Positions 33,960-46,862 of a DNA stretch of 64,000 bases are shown piece after piece; position 1 is the stretch's first letter; the number at the start of each line of letters is the position of its first letter. Location of the stretch: positions 46,279,151-46,343,150 of the forward strand of contig OY829538.1 in assembly GCA_963691705.1 (NCBI GenBank), written 5' to 3'. Both the position numbers and the translations under genes were made by a program. The notes under the pieces are model-generated. The model saw only the letters and a list, made by a program, of their open reading frames with translations, was not told where the DNA came from and made no database searches. Source of the DNA: Viola odorata. Taxonomy: Eukaryota; Streptophyta; Magnoliopsida; Malpighiales; Violaceae.

Positions 33960-35759
33960 GCTTGTGATGAAGGTCTCTAATTTACATGTGGATGCTAGCA
34001 TCATTAAGGCGCAACAATTTCGAATCATTGGTGAGAAAGTGAAGCCTTCAACTGAGCCTAGAGTGGTCATGCCTCCTGCAATGAAACCGGTGATGGTCAT
34101 CAACGATCATCATCCAATTGTGGAATCACCACTAGTAGAAGAACAAAAAGCTCTTCTGGAGGAAGTAGCAGTGGTGGGTGACACATGTGATCTTATGGAA
34201 GGCATGCTTGTATGGTTTGTAGCGTCAGATCGATGGAGGGCATTCCTTCACTAGAGAATTTGTTGGTCAAGGAGGGCGTACGCCGCGTGGTGAAGCCTGT
34301 TGGGTTTGGTTGGGGGGGACAAGAGTCCTTTTGGAATTCTCTACCATGTAGTTAGCGAAACACTACCTGTTTTACGAGAAATATATTTTTCTCAAAGTGG
34401 TTGAAAGTTTTACTAGATGGAAAAGTGAGGTTGAAAGTGATTGTCGTTTTGTCTGGATCAATTGCTTTGGATTGCCTCTATTATCTTGGAGAATGGAAGC
34501 TTTTCGCAGAATTGGGAACATTTTCGGTTCTTTTGTGTATGCGAATGAAGCTACTCTAGGAAGAGGCAGTCGGATGTGGCTCGACTTCTTGTTTCCACTA
34601 AGAATAAAAGTCACATAGAAGAGAAAATTCAGGTGAAAATCTACTCCCATTTTCTAGAGATTCTATGTGTTGAGGAGTCAAAGTATGAGGGGTTTTCACA
34701 CATGGATGTTTCATAGGGTGAGGAATCGAGATCAGATGGGGAGGAGGATACAAGCGTAGAGGACACAATGCAATAGGTTGATAACTCATTGTTTGTCAAC
34801 ACGAATCCAAGGGTTCTATTCAGGATACCTTGGGTTCCTTTATTATATCCTGACACAAGGTCTATCTGGAGGGCTTTTTATTATTTGGGATAATGTTTTT
34901 ATGATGGAACAAGTATTAACTTTTTATATGTTTATATGGCTTAAAGGTCGGATTGGTGACTTTAGTTATGTGATCGTGAATATTTATGCCTACAATGAAG
35001 CACAGAATAAGGAAAAGTTGCTGCAAAACCTCTCTATGCAAATACCTACCGCTAGGTGCCCTTGTCTTATAGCAAGTGATTTTAATGAGGTGCTTGGGTG
35101 GTTGTCGGTCGCTTACTAGCAGTATGCAACAGTTAGGAGGATTCATGCAAAACTGACATTTCTTGGTTTTGTCTTTTCTTTGGTGGGAAGTTCACCTAGT
35201 TCAACTCCTCACCTCAATTTTTTTCAACCACCAACCAAATTCGACCTATGTGGGTTATATGGAATAAGACAATTTATTGATCAAACACGTTGTTTTCCTC
35301 TCTATTTACTAATACATTCCCATTTATCGTAGGGCACTCCATTGCCAAGGTTATTTTGGATAGTCTCTCGAGCATACTCTTGCATCTCCCTTTAATACGA
35401 GGGTTCTTGGCCTTCATTTTCAAGAACTTTCTCAAAAGGATCAAAATTCCACGACTTACCTCAACTGTGCTACATATAGGTCGCCCAGTTCCTACGTATG
35501 ATTTGGATCATTGTGTCCAATTTAAAGATTTAGGGACAAATATGATTGCCCGTCCCACCGTTATTACACTTGATGAAATTCACATTTTTGTCTAACTCAT
35601 GAATTTCTCCCCTCTATTGTTCCGGTTGAAACGATCATGCCTCCCTTGTTTTTGCTTACTCCCTCTACCAACCTAGCACTCAATATCCCTCTAATTTTGA
35701 TTGTTCCTCCATCATGGATAAAAAAAAGTGGTTACTCAAGTCGATTTCATGGTCGTGGA
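33960..35759 (+). mobile_element. LINE-like (L1-type) relic, right part
   Basis: After the GCTTG duplication the interrupted frame resumes. About 34397-34600 encodes a segment typical of plant LINE ORF1/zinc-knuckle proteins (FVWINCFGLPLLSWRMEAF, RIGNIFGSFV). About 34850-35110 encodes degenerate APE-type endonuclease sequence (LSGGLFIIWDN, VIVNIYAYNE, LIASDFNEVLG, with the DFNEV catalytic motif). Later pieces (35290-35420) resemble the end of that domain. Stops and frameshifts are frequent and no reverse transcriptase was recognised. Confidence 0.7.
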
Positions 35760-36152
35760 TAGAGATGGCAATTGAGTGGGTATGGGTATGTTAAAGTAGG
35801 TATGGGAGAGAGACAACCCACAATTTATTTTGTTCAAAGCATTAAGGAAGAAGATTGAGTTTTTATTATGAAATAAAAATTAAAAAGATGAGAGAGAGAG
35901 AGAGAGAGAAGAAAGGAGAGAGACAACATCGTTGCAGGAATGGAAAAAAAATTCAGTTGAAAAAAAATGAGGGTATTTTGCGGCTATTGTGTGGGTACCA
36001 TACAATTGACATACCCAATAATACCCACAATTATAAATGCGGGTATTATCCATACCCAAACCATACCCGCTTAAGCTTAAGCGGGTAATTATCCACTCAA
36101 GCGGATATGCGAGTATGGGATATGTGGGTATGGGTACCCATTGTCATCCCTA
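35760..36152. mobile_element. hAT-type MITE, about 393 bp, nested in the LINE relic
   Basis: The ends TAGAGATGGCAAT and ATTGTCATCCCTA are inverted, and internal GGGTATGGGTA runs are mirrored on the other side. The 8-bp flanks are GTCGTGGA (left) and GTTATGGA (right): 6 of 8 match and both differences are transitions, as expected for an aged hAT duplication. A GA microsatellite lies at about 35889-35910. Confidence 0.65.
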
Positions 36153-36316
36153 GTTATGGACGTCAATCTAATCGTTACTATTTTTCTAGCGTGGGTGTTA
36201 TTATAATTTTGTTGTTAGATATGTATAAATCTAAGGCACTAGGCATTTTCCTAAAGACATCATTTTGTGCAACTTGTGGCAGATATTAATTTGCCTACAT
36301 TTCTTATCCTAACAAT

Positions 36317-37395
36317 TAGAGGTGTCAATTGGACTCTAGACCCGTATACTCAACTAAGGGAGATTGAGAAAATGGCTGGGTCTGACCCGTCAGGTCTGCA
36401 AACCCCTAAAAATCCACAACCTGGGCTATCATCTTCTCAATCTCCCTCACTGTCATCCAAACCACAACTTCAATCCAATTTTATCACAACCATCCATCAC
36501 TCAATCTACCACCACAGCCGAACCCATTGCCACATATCCATCTCCTCTCAATCAAACCACTATCACCAAATCCACAATCGTCGTACCCATCTCATCAACC
36601 AAATCGCCACAAAAAATCATCCATCACCAAATCCACACGGCCACACCATCACAGCCGAACCCACCGTCGCAGCTCCACCACCGACACACCACCATCACCA
36701 ACAAAAATGGTCCTCTCCCTCACTCTCGGAGTTTGGCTTTATTTTTCTCTCTCTTTTCTCTCTTTTCTCTCTTCGTTTGTTGTTGGCTTGTTGTCGGTTT
36801 GCTGTTGTGTTTTCAGGTTGGATCGAAGGAAGAGATGAGGAAGTTCTGATGTAGAACAGGTCTAGTTTGGTCGAGTTTAGGATGACCAGATTGGTAGCTT
36901 AGTGGCCGGCGGTGATGGCTGGGAGGAAGAAGAAGATATGCTGTTGTTTTAAGATTTAATAGATGTTGGGCTTGGTTGGTGGCTTATTAGGTTTGGGTTT
37001 TGGCGGTTGGATTTGGGCAAAGACTGAGAGAGGTTTGGAGACAATTAATTTGTAGGTGGCTAATTAATTGATTTTGCAGATTGGGTTGAATTAATTGCAG
37101 AGGGATTGTTTGAAAATTGCAGTTTAGGATTGGAATTAATTGATTTTGAATGGAATTGGTTCTGGTTTTAATTCAAATTGCAGGGGATTTTGAACTTCTG
37201 TCCTACCCTTCTCAATTCTCACATGAGAATGTCGGGTCCATTTTTCCCGGGTCTGGTCCCGGACCCGGACAACTTGGCCGGGACCGGGACCAGGTCCCAT
37301 TTTTTTGGGGATCGGGTCTGGTCCCAACTTGATTGTCTTCTGATCTAGTCGGGTCGGGTCAGGTCTGGACCCATAGATCCGAATTGACACCCCTA
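36317..37395. mobile_element. hAT-like non-autonomous element, about 1.08 kb
   Basis: The left end TAGAGGTGTCAATTGG and right end CCGAATTGACACCCCTA are inverted. The right interior is dense in GGGTC/GGACC and CCGG repeats. CTAACAAT before the left end and GTAACAAT shortly after the right end agree at 7 of 8 bases, but the right copy is offset by three bases, so the boundary is approximate. Confidence 0.55.
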
Positions 37396-37745
37396 CAAGT
37401 AACAATGGTTATCTTGACATTAACGCTACACACCACAGCACTCCTGGCATATCTATCTTTAGCCTGAGGAGTACACTAGTTCTAACAAAATTTATATGGG
37501 GAATAGTAAGATAATATATCTCTCTCATGCTGGATATTTCTTTGGTAGCCCTTACCAAATCTTGCAAAACATAGTAATGTGTTTTTGAAATTTTACTTTG
37601 ATTCTTTTTGTCTGAAAAAGTATGGCATTCATACACCACTTTTTTTCAATGTTAGTAAGGATGGTCTCTATGTTCTTGGGGAAACACGCATCTCCTCAAC
37701 TATTTATAGCAGAATGCAACTCTATTGATGGTCGACATATATGGT

Positions 37746-38092
37746 CATAGTTTTAAAAATCAGACTAGGCATCGAGCCGCTTAAACTCTTGGATCAATAG
37801 TTCAAAGGTTCAAAAAAGTTTAACAGGGTTTGATTGCTGGTTTAATAGAATATAAAAGTACATATTTAAACCACGAAAATGCAAAAAAATAATTAAAAAA
37901 CTAAAGAAAAATGAATTTTTTTTGGGTTGATCCAGTTCAACTAGGCAGGTCGATCGATTTGACAGTCCTGTTCGTTCGTTTTTTCCTGATTCAACCATTT
38001 TTGTGGAAAAATGACAAACCAAAGCGGTAAAAAATTTGAATCACTGGTTTATTAGTCGGATCAGACAGCCCGGTCCAGTTTTTAAAACTATG
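37746..38092. mobile_element. Small hAT-like MITE, about 347 bp
   Basis: Starts CATAGTTTTAAAAATCAGAC and ends GTCCAGTTTTTAAAACTATG. The ends resemble those of the large hAT at 46863-57820 (CAGTGTTTTTAAAACCGGAC), including the ACCGG-type inner sequence. No clear 8-bp duplication was found. Confidence 0.55.
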
Positions 38093-40507
38093 TCATGTAG
38101 CATAGTCATCTACATCCTAGGATTTTGTCTCACATTATTCATACAAATAAATACTTTGGGTCCCTTCAAAACTGTATGGTTTTTATTGTTTGTCATATGG
38201 ACAAGTCTTGTCGTCTAACTCTTCTCGCTATCGGCTATGTTTCTAATGCTCCTCTAGAGTTTATCTATATTAATGTATCAGACCATATGTTTTCTCAAAT
38301 AATTAAAACTGTTATTTTGTTATCTTTCTAATCATTATTCAAGATTAAATTCATTCAAACTCTCTTAATCCCTATTTTGATCAAATTGGAATTCACCGTG
38401 TTACATGCCCCGACAGTCATGACAGAACAAGTATTAAAATCAGTTATGTTTATCCTAATACTATTGCAATTTTTGAAATTGCTAGATTATAGATTACATG
38501 CTTATCTGTATAACACTTGTATCTTTCTTACATATACCACAACAAACACAACTCCTAAGTTAAGTGAGTTTGTGTTATTCAAATATTTCGTATGTCAATA
38601 TCCTCTTATAATTAGGAGAAGTTGTAGCTGCATGTCAAGATGCAATCTTTCACATGTTTGGTCGTGTTTTTCAAGTTACAACTACTTGCAAGAGATACAA
38701 GGAATTGAAGAATGAAATTTGGTGCATGACATAAGAAAGGGTTTTCTTATTTCTTGGAAGAATTTCTTATAGAGATTGTTACTTTGTTATTACAAATTGT
38801 TTGCAAAGATATATAATCTTTGTTCTAGCAATTTTTATAATTTTGAAAAATAATTAGTGTTTTATAATCCAACACTATCATGTAATGTTAAATTGCAATG
38901 ATTTTTTTCTAAGGGCGGCAACTTGACGGGACTGGAACTATTTTTTTAGAAGGTAATTTTAAACGGGACAGATCTGATCCGTTCCGTATAAAGTCGGGAC
39001 CTGCCCGAGTCCGACCCAGGAGCCGTACGGGTCTGACCCGTCAAAATGCCACATTAGGACATTTTAATTTTTAGGGTTTATTTGTGTTTCACAAAACCCG
39101 TCAAAATCCAGTTCCTGACTCTCTCTCTCTCGCCCTCCACTTCTCTTTCTGCCCAACTCTTACAAAACCCAACCCATCAACTCTTCCACACGTTTTCCCC
39201 TGCTCTTCATTATCCTCAAGCTCAAGTACATAAATTACAACCAGTAGCAGCAATGCCCTCTCTTGCTGGTTTATCGGATCAATTAATTAATTGTTTTAAT
39301 TTCCCAGCTGGGCTGTTGGGCATTCTTTTTCTTTCTTTCTGTTTAATCTAGGATTCTAGATACTTAATAATGTCATATATTTTAATTTATTTATTAATTA
39401 GTTGTTGTTTTAATAATTGTTTCTTTTTTTTTAAGGATCCGTGTCATCAACAAACCCAGTTGGATCTCTTGGAACAACTCACTTCCACCAGTTCATCATC
39501 CATTTTAATGATTAAAGTTTTACTTATTAATGATTTCTGGGAGGAAGAAGAGCTGAGTGGGTGGTTGTTAACCAACGCAGAAAAAGAAAGGAAATAGATT
39601 TTTTGTCATATTCGATAATGCCAAAATAGCCGACACGCCGTTTAGAGGAACTGGGCTAACAGCATGGGCCAACAACTAAATAAGGAATGGACTTTACTTA
39701 ACCCGAATAATAGATTCGTAACCAACAACAGATCCAACAACAATTATAGCTCACAAGTCACAACAATCGCGGCTGGAAAGATGACGGTGATGATATCAAT
39801 TTGGAAGTGGGAAGAGAAAAGGAGCCTAAGGAGGGACAAGGGAGAGGCGGTGATGTGTGATGTGTGATGTGTTGTTTCAATTCTCTCTTTTTCTTACTTT
39901 TTCTTTTCTAGAAAAAAAAATAAAATTCTAATGAACAAAAAACAAAAAGATAAAACTATTTTCTTTTTAAGGGGAAAAAACAATAAACATTATCTGTTTT
40001 CAGAAGAAAAAAAATTAAGAAACAAAAAAATGTTAAAAAATATATTTCCTTGCTATATTTTAGTTTTGATTTTCATGGTTTTCTAATCTTCTTATTTTAT
40101 TAGAGAAATAGAAACCGAATCTAAGTAGTTAATAGAAACTAATAGTAGTTCTTTATGTCAGAGAGGTGGGTATTTTATTTTTTTCACTTATCTCATTTTT
40201 ATATTTATCATTATCGATTATATTATATTTATCATTCTCATATATTTATTATTATCCATTGCACTATAACTTCTTTAAAAAATTAATATTGTGAATAAAA
40301 ATTTGCTAAACATATTTTCTTATTTCTTATTTTTAAGAAAAACTTCATCATTTGTACCGGTAAACATATTTGCTTCTAATTTTACTAAAATATATAATTA
40401 GAGATATTTAGAAAATAATACTTATAGAACTTTTGAAAATAGTTTTCTACAAGTAAACATGCCCTAAATGTTATCTAATGAATCTTAAGAAATATATTTT
40501 TTCTTGG
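38093..40507. other. Gene-poor region, no gene seen
   Basis: Short ORFs only. About 38920-39050 has a patch of ACGGG/CCCGAC-type repeats like those in the hAT-like elements nearby, without a recognisable partner end. The part beyond 39880 is very AT-rich. Confidence 0.5.
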
Positions 40508-41236
40508 AAAAATGCATAAAATTATCTCACGTTTGTACCAAATGTTCGGAAAACACTCTCAGTTTTGACTCAAACATAACCCACGTTTGTCAATTTTAAC
40601 AGATCACATTCTAATTTCAAAATTATCTTAAAATCAGTTTGGCTAACATGAAAATTAATTTATTAAAAAATTGACAATTTTTTTTTCATATCTCGCCTAA
40701 TACTCAATAAACTCTGATGTGAAAAAATTAAACAAATAAAATTAAATGTAAAATCAATCTCAACATATCTAAAAAAACTCATCATGTTAATCTAAACCAA
40801 AAATAACGTAAACTTTGAAATTTCATCAAAAGTATAATTTTTTTTTTGAATACGAGTTAATTAATTGTATGGATTATATTAAATCGATTATCAATCATCT
40901 TAGAATTTTTAAATAAGTAAAGCATAATTGAGCACTAATTAATTATCTAGATTATTTTATTATTATTTTATTTTATTTTTATTGGGTTATGTTTGCGTCT
41001 ATTTGGTGTAAGGAGAGATGAAAAAAATTCAATGTCATTCTTTTATAAATTAAGTTCCACGTTAGCTAAATCAAAGGTAATTTTTTAGAAAAGCCAAACA
41101 GGTCTTAAGATAATTTTAAAATTAGGGTGTGATATGTTAAAATTGACAAATATAGGTTCTATTTAATTCAATTACAAACGTATGGTATTTTCCGGACATT
41201 TAGTACAAACATGGGATGCTTTTATGGTTTTTTTTT
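40508..41236. mobile_element. Foldback-type element with about 145-bp diverged inverted arms
   Basis: The left arm (about 40508-40655: CACGTTTGTACCAAATGT, TTTGTCAATTTTAACA, AAAATTATCTTAA) is matched by the complement of about 41090-41236, in the same order. The centre is AT-rich. No target duplication could be fixed. Confidence 0.6.
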
Positions 41237-41933
41237 TTTCTTTCTTTCCAACAAATGATTAGCAGAAAGTGATACCACAAAATCTTAGCCTTCTTTCAAT
41301 CTGCACCCAGATAAGAACTCAAAGAATCCATAGATCTTCCCAAGGAGCTGGAAGTTCCCACGGCACCACCACCTAGTAGAAAATATACCGTCAAACTACA
41401 CGAGACTTCTAGCAATGCAACAAAAGATCAAGCATTATGCTTTAGGAAATCATGATGATATGCAAGTGCTCGGCTATATATCTAAGGGCTTAGAAGTTTT
41501 GCTTTTATAAATTTGGGTAGATTTCAATCACCATAGATTGGTGACCTCTGACTAATTGTATCTTTCACTCTCATCGAATGTATCTCGTACTATAAAAGTA
41601 AACTTGCATTTAAGGACTAGCTACTTTATCTATTAGTAAAAAATTCAGTAGTAAATAAAAAATGGCATGAATACATCATTATCCTTATTCTAGCACAGTA
41701 GAACAAACAGAAAATATACAGTACTTGTGCTTTTTACAAGACGATAATTGCTACTTAATAGTTTTTCTCCTTATTTACAAGCCAAATCGAACTCACAACT
41801 CGCAACAACCAGCACACACATAAACCAACAGCGTCCATATTTTACGTAAAAAAACAACTCCAAAAGCACACAACAAATCAAAACTGCCTCACAAATTTAT
41901 ACATTTCTTTACATACAATAACGTTGAAGACCA
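41237..41933. other. 3' flank of the first PLC gene
   Basis: AT-rich. The part nearest 41933 is probably the 3' UTR of the minus-strand PLC gene. No other gene was seen. Confidence 0.5.
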
Positions 41934-44900
41934 TTAGTACGATTGGACGAATACAAAATGCATGAGGAGCTTTACTGAATTGTACTTTTCCCCCTTTCGA
42001 TCATGGAGTGGAACCGCTCGTATCCCCTCTTGTAACTCAGACACTGGAAGGCATGTTTGCCCTCCAAAGTCATCCTTTTCCGACATATCATACTCATGGA
42101 CTTCAATCCGAAGCAGAGCCAGTTCAGGAACTGTCAAGGGAAACTCAAATTCCTCGTTCCAAACAGGTATCCAATTGTCCTCAAGTGTCTTTGTTTTCTT
42201 CATTACGGTATCTTCACTGACCCCTCCAATCCCTATCTGCAAGATGCAGACAGCAGACACTGTTACTTAAATGAAAACGGGAGAAAAGAAAAAAAGAAAA
42301 CAGCAAAATAGAGGATATAGCCTCTATTGAACAGTGGCCAAAACACCCAAAAGAATACACGGATTAGTTTCAAGTATACTCCAAATTTTATTTCCAACGA
42401 TAAACAATTGTAAGATACTGACTGCATTAAACTGAGAACTTACCCGCACATAAAAGTCTGGCGGAGAGTATACATCAAAATGCGTGTGGCGGAAATCATA
42501 ATACCATCCCTCTCCCATTAATACTTTCACCTTTTTTTCAACAACAAACTTCATCAGGATTAAATCAAAACAGACAAGCAATCCCTATAACTTGAATACG
42601 TGAAAGGCCAGACAAGCTAACTGCTTCCAGTTACAATAGCAACAAAGCACTCACCTTTAAAGTTGTTTTCACGGGCAGCTTAGCTCTTGGATCAAATACC
42701 TCACCATTTGGACCAGACTCCAATAGAAAATCTGGTTTCTTCACATAACCACACCCACCATTGGCTCTGAAGAATCCTTGCATCAGCCACAGAGATCTTC
42801 CATATCCCTGTAACAAGAAACCTGCTTTTAGTATTTGGCAGTAGTACATCCTGATGAAATTATGGACTATTTGGCTATTACATCTCTTTTTTAACACCAA
42901 AAAAAGGAGAAACTGGAATAAATTAACAAAAAAGTGAAGTAAATGATAGTCTAAAGATTATTACCGTGTATGGTATACAATTATTAGCATAGGGGATACA
43001 CATAAAACAGTAACACAGATCACACTAATTATGAGTCATACTCAGATACTAAAGTATAAATATAAATATAAAATTAACCTAAACCATTCCCACATATGTG
43101 GAAATGCAGAAACTCCTCTGAATATCAAAGATATGATAAAATATAACTGAAATGCATTTATAAGCCAGTGTCGCAGATAACTATAGTCAACAATTCCACA
43201 ACATATTCCATTTCTACCAAGTATTCTTCATCTTGAAAAAAAATACCAGTATCTGGAACCAGATTACCGGTCCACTCTGTAAACAAATTTTATAGATAAT
43301 ATTCTTAAATGTAGAATGATGCAAGACCCAGCCTCAAAGCATAAGCTACTTGCTCATGGTTGTACGATAAGAAACTCATACAAAAGGTTTCAGAGCAAAC
43401 CTGCATGTTAAAAGCAACCATTTGAGCGCCATGCATCCATCCAGTTATAGGGTTGTAGTTTGAAGAGTCAATACGAGTTCCCTTGGGATACACCCTGAGT
43501 ATATTTCGCTGGGTAAACCTATATAGCAAGCCAATCATCAAAAAAATTGTAGTTTTGTCTTCTAAACATCCAACAACATGTGTTATGTCTATGCTACATC
43601 TAAGGTAAGAACTGTATATGGCAACTAATGGTGCAACAGCACAAGGTATGCTTGCACCATGATTCAAAAAGCCCCACCAGAAAAAAAGTTTAAAATGGCT
43701 TTTTAAGCTGTTCAAATACTTACAACTCAAACAGTAAACTTTGTCTAACCATGAAAAGAACCACAGCATCTCATTTCATATTCTTAAGGTTCCAAGCAAC
43801 AGATAGAGACCTATTTAAGCACAAGCAGAAGTCAGGCTCTAAAATTAATTCAGACCTGACAATTTCTTTTCCATGAGTTTCAATCGCCTTTTCAAGCTGT
43901 TGCTCACTCAAACTAAGACGTCTCACTTTATCAGGATCCACTTTAAGACATTCTTCTATCCCACCCTTAGGTTTTCCAGCATGAATAGCGATCAAACGCT
44001 TATACTCTGGAGCAGAAATTTGTTTTGACTTATGATTTCCTTCATCATGATCTTCCCTTTCATTCTTATCATCTTCATCCAACTCCTGTTAGAAGAAGAT
44101 AAGTCAAGAAGCAGAAACAATAAAAACATGACTGCTGTATTACCAATCAGTATCTCCACCAACCCTGTCATCAGTTACACTACCGCCTTTAAGGCTAGGG
44201 ACCTCTTTTCCCCAAGCTTCTTCATCAGCTGCAGCCTTCCCTTTCTGTGAATCACTCTCCTGTTCTTTAACTTCTTTGGCCTCTAGGTATTCCTTAGGTG
44301 GCTTGGTTGATATGATAACTTGTCTCTTCAACAATTCAGGGGAGGGGAATTCCTTTAAGCATTCTGAGCCAGGAGAAAACAGGATGTCTCCAAATGTTTG
44401 AGTGAGCATCTAGAAATTATTAAAGACTAGTCAAATCACAAGGCTGCAAGAACTTTAAATCTTAACACGGAACAAAAGGGCTCACCTCCGCCACTTTGGC
44501 CTGAAGATCAGGAGTAAGGTGGTCTTCAAGAGTTATTACAACAGTGTAATCAGATGAGGTAAATGCATATTCCTTTATAGACCTCAAACATTTGATAAGT
44601 TCAACAGGAGGTGTCAGTGTCCTACACGAAGAAAACAACACATCAGTTTTCTCCATACAGGTATCTTAGTATCCCATGCAATGATGGTAAAAGAATAGCA
44701 TACCTCCCATGAAGGACATCTACGTTATCCTTGGAGGAATTTGGCCATATATCCAATTCGATAACCCTAACACCCCGTCGTAGTGCAGTTATGATTGGGA
44801 CATCACTACAGTCACTACTAAGTTGGTTCCCAGTTAGGTATGAATTGTGGCCAGTATGTATGAAATAATGTGATAAAGGAGCAGTCATATCATGGTGCAC

Positions 44901-45751
44901 CTGAAACCAAAGAAAGGTTTTAGACACTAAATGAGTATTTCCTACAAAGAAGGAAGGCAAAGTCACGATTTTGAGTCTCCTTGTCTACATTCCTATTTAT
45001 GTAAAATGAAAAGAACAGAAATCTACAAATTTACCTAAAATGGAAAAAACTCTAAAGACCATTGCAGAAATAATTTTCCCCTATTGATAAGTAATGACTC
45101 ATTATATTACTGCATTTTGCACTGTCCCAATGGGATCACAATCTATATTACACACAGTTGAGATCTTGTTGCTTTAATTACTACCAAGTAAGAGAAGAGC
45201 AACAATGCATTCATGTAATTAGCCAAAAAAAGATAGCAAACAAAAAAATCAGTGACGCAAACAGACAAACGATTACAGTCCCAATCACAAACTTGATTTT
45301 GTTGACATTTTCTGGTGCATCTATTTTGTCTTGTTCTCAACAAGCTCAACAAGCGCATCCACAGTTTGATTCAGCAACTCCACAATCGAATAAGAACAAA
45401 TCAAAATAGGCATTACAGATGGAGAGAAGTAGAACTAATTACCCCAAGTTTGGGATCAAGAGGAGGGTTAGCGTCGCTGAAAAGGTACTTGAAGAACGTC
45501 TCGAGGTTTAAACCCCTATGGTGGAAGATTCTGGTACGGCTGAGGTCATCAACGATCGCCTGAGCATCCTGTAAGGTGGCTTTCTCCTGTTTTTGGATCT
45601 GGTGCAAGAACATGTGAAATTGACTGACGGACATGATCTCATTCTCGGAAAACCGGCTGAACAAGGTCTTGATGTCGTCGGGAGCCTCCGACAAAGCCAG
45701 CTTAAACCTGCGGGTGAAGCAGAAACACACTCTGTAACTCTGTTTCGACAT
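41934..45751 (-). CDS. PLC2: Phosphoinositide-specific phospholipase C, PLC2-like, nine exons, 592 aa
   Basis: Exons (minus): 45751-45443, 44900-44704, 44621-44486, 44409-44164, 44085-43856, 43518-43401, 42807-42655, 42530-42444, 42236-41934. All introns are GT-AG and the total is 593 codons including stop. It hydrolyses PIP2 at the plasma membrane to IP3 and diacylglycerol, with Ca2+. Domains: N-terminal EF-hand-like region ([12 protein letters not shown]...); X domain with catalytic His121 in TGHNSYL and His167 in DVLHG, plus Glu151/Asp153 in RVIELD; acidic linker ([13 protein letters not shown]); Y domain ([33 protein letters not shown]); C-terminal C2 domain ([16 protein letters not shown]) for Ca2+/membrane binding. 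All key residues are present. It resembles Arabidopsis PLC2 most. The M at 45760 is an upstream alternative, but MSKQ is the usual family start. Confidence 0.95.
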
Positions 45752-46400
45752 TGTTAACAATAATTTGGGAGAGAGACTGGAGCCGGAGAGAAGAGGAAGA
45801 GGAAGAGGAGAAGGTTCTTTTTGGCGGATATGCTTTTCTTCTTGTGTTAATTATGTAATTATTATGGCTATCTGTGTAGTGTGCGTTGTACATCGTTGGA
45901 TTTGTGGATTGGATTGTACGCGTGTAACGATAGGAACAGGAAAGATCGATTCTGAATTTCTGATATCTGATTAGAGAGAGAAGAAATGAAGTTAGTATCT
46001 GTTACATATGCTATCTTCTTAACTTCTATGGCGCGTAATTATTAATTAAAAAAAATTGTCTAAAGTTTCTACATCTTTCAATTTGATGCTAATAGTTTTA
46101 AAACTTGGAGTATAATTTTCTAAAAAATATTATTTTACATTTTTTAATGGATAATTTTTTAAATAATTTTATTTTCTCCTCAAATTATTGATCAAACTTA
46201 AAAAATAATAATTGAATTTCCTCCCTACGAGAGGTATTATTATTTTAATCAAGAAGGGGCCCATGTAGTTTTCTATTACTTAAATTAATTAGTCCCTACA
46301 CCATATTGCCACGTAGGAATACAAAGTTATTATTTTAAAAATGATATTAATAAAAATACTATCTTTAAAAATAAAACAAAAACTTGAACTTTATAATATA
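45752..46400. promoter_or_regulatory. Upstream region of the PLC2-like gene
   Basis: It contains the 5' leader and promoter of the minus-strand PLC gene. No specific element could be identified with confidence. A Stowaway MITE begins 650 bp upstream of the start codon. Confidence 0.4.
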
Positions 46401-46660
46401 CTCCCTCCGTCCCACAAAGGATGACTTCCTCGCATCCCAATATTCAGTAGGGAACGCATATCGAGGAGGCCGGATGAGGCACTATTTGACCTCAAAAAAA
46501 TCCGAATTTTTTTTGAAACGTACGTTAATCCTTAACGTACTTCCCAGAAAAAATTAGGGCCAAAATTGTCTCAAATAGGTCGTCTGCCGGCCGTTTTAAG
46601 ATACTTGCCGAAACAGTAAAAGCAAAAGCTAAAACGTCATCCTTTGTGGGACGGAGGGAG
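46401..46660. mobile_element. Stowaway-like MITE, 260 bp, with perfect 25-bp inverted repeats
   Basis: CTCCCTCCGTCCCACAAAGG plus five more bases at the left matches the right end exactly as a complement (46636-46660). TA flanks both ends (46399-46400, 46661-46662). The perfect arms suggest recent movement. The inner sequence is shared with the MITE at 10018-10243. Confidence 0.92.
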
Positions 46661-46854
46661 TACCATTAAGCATATGAATAATAAACAGTTACATGAATAA
46701 AAAGAAATCAAAGCTATGCTAAATATGATTTATGTAAGATAATTATATAGAACTGTATTTTTTATTTTAGAATTATTTAAAAAGTGTGTCGAACTCATTA
46801 ATTGTTCACCAGTACATTTAAGAAAAAAACGTGACAAATTAAATTTTATAGTGT

Positions 46855-46862
46855 GAAAATAG
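46855..46862. repeat. Left 8-bp target duplication of the large hAT element
   Basis: GAAAATAG, repeated exactly at 57821-57828. Confidence 0.92.

Noticed and set aside
36267..36854. 195-, 161- and 103-codon ORFs rich in His, Pro and Thr
   Set aside because: Low-complexity CCA/ATC-type repeats within a hAT-like non-autonomous element; three frames open together, which indicates composition rather than coding.
41962..42311. Plus-strand ORFs of 70-102 codons
   Set aside because: They are the antisense of the PLC C2-domain exon.
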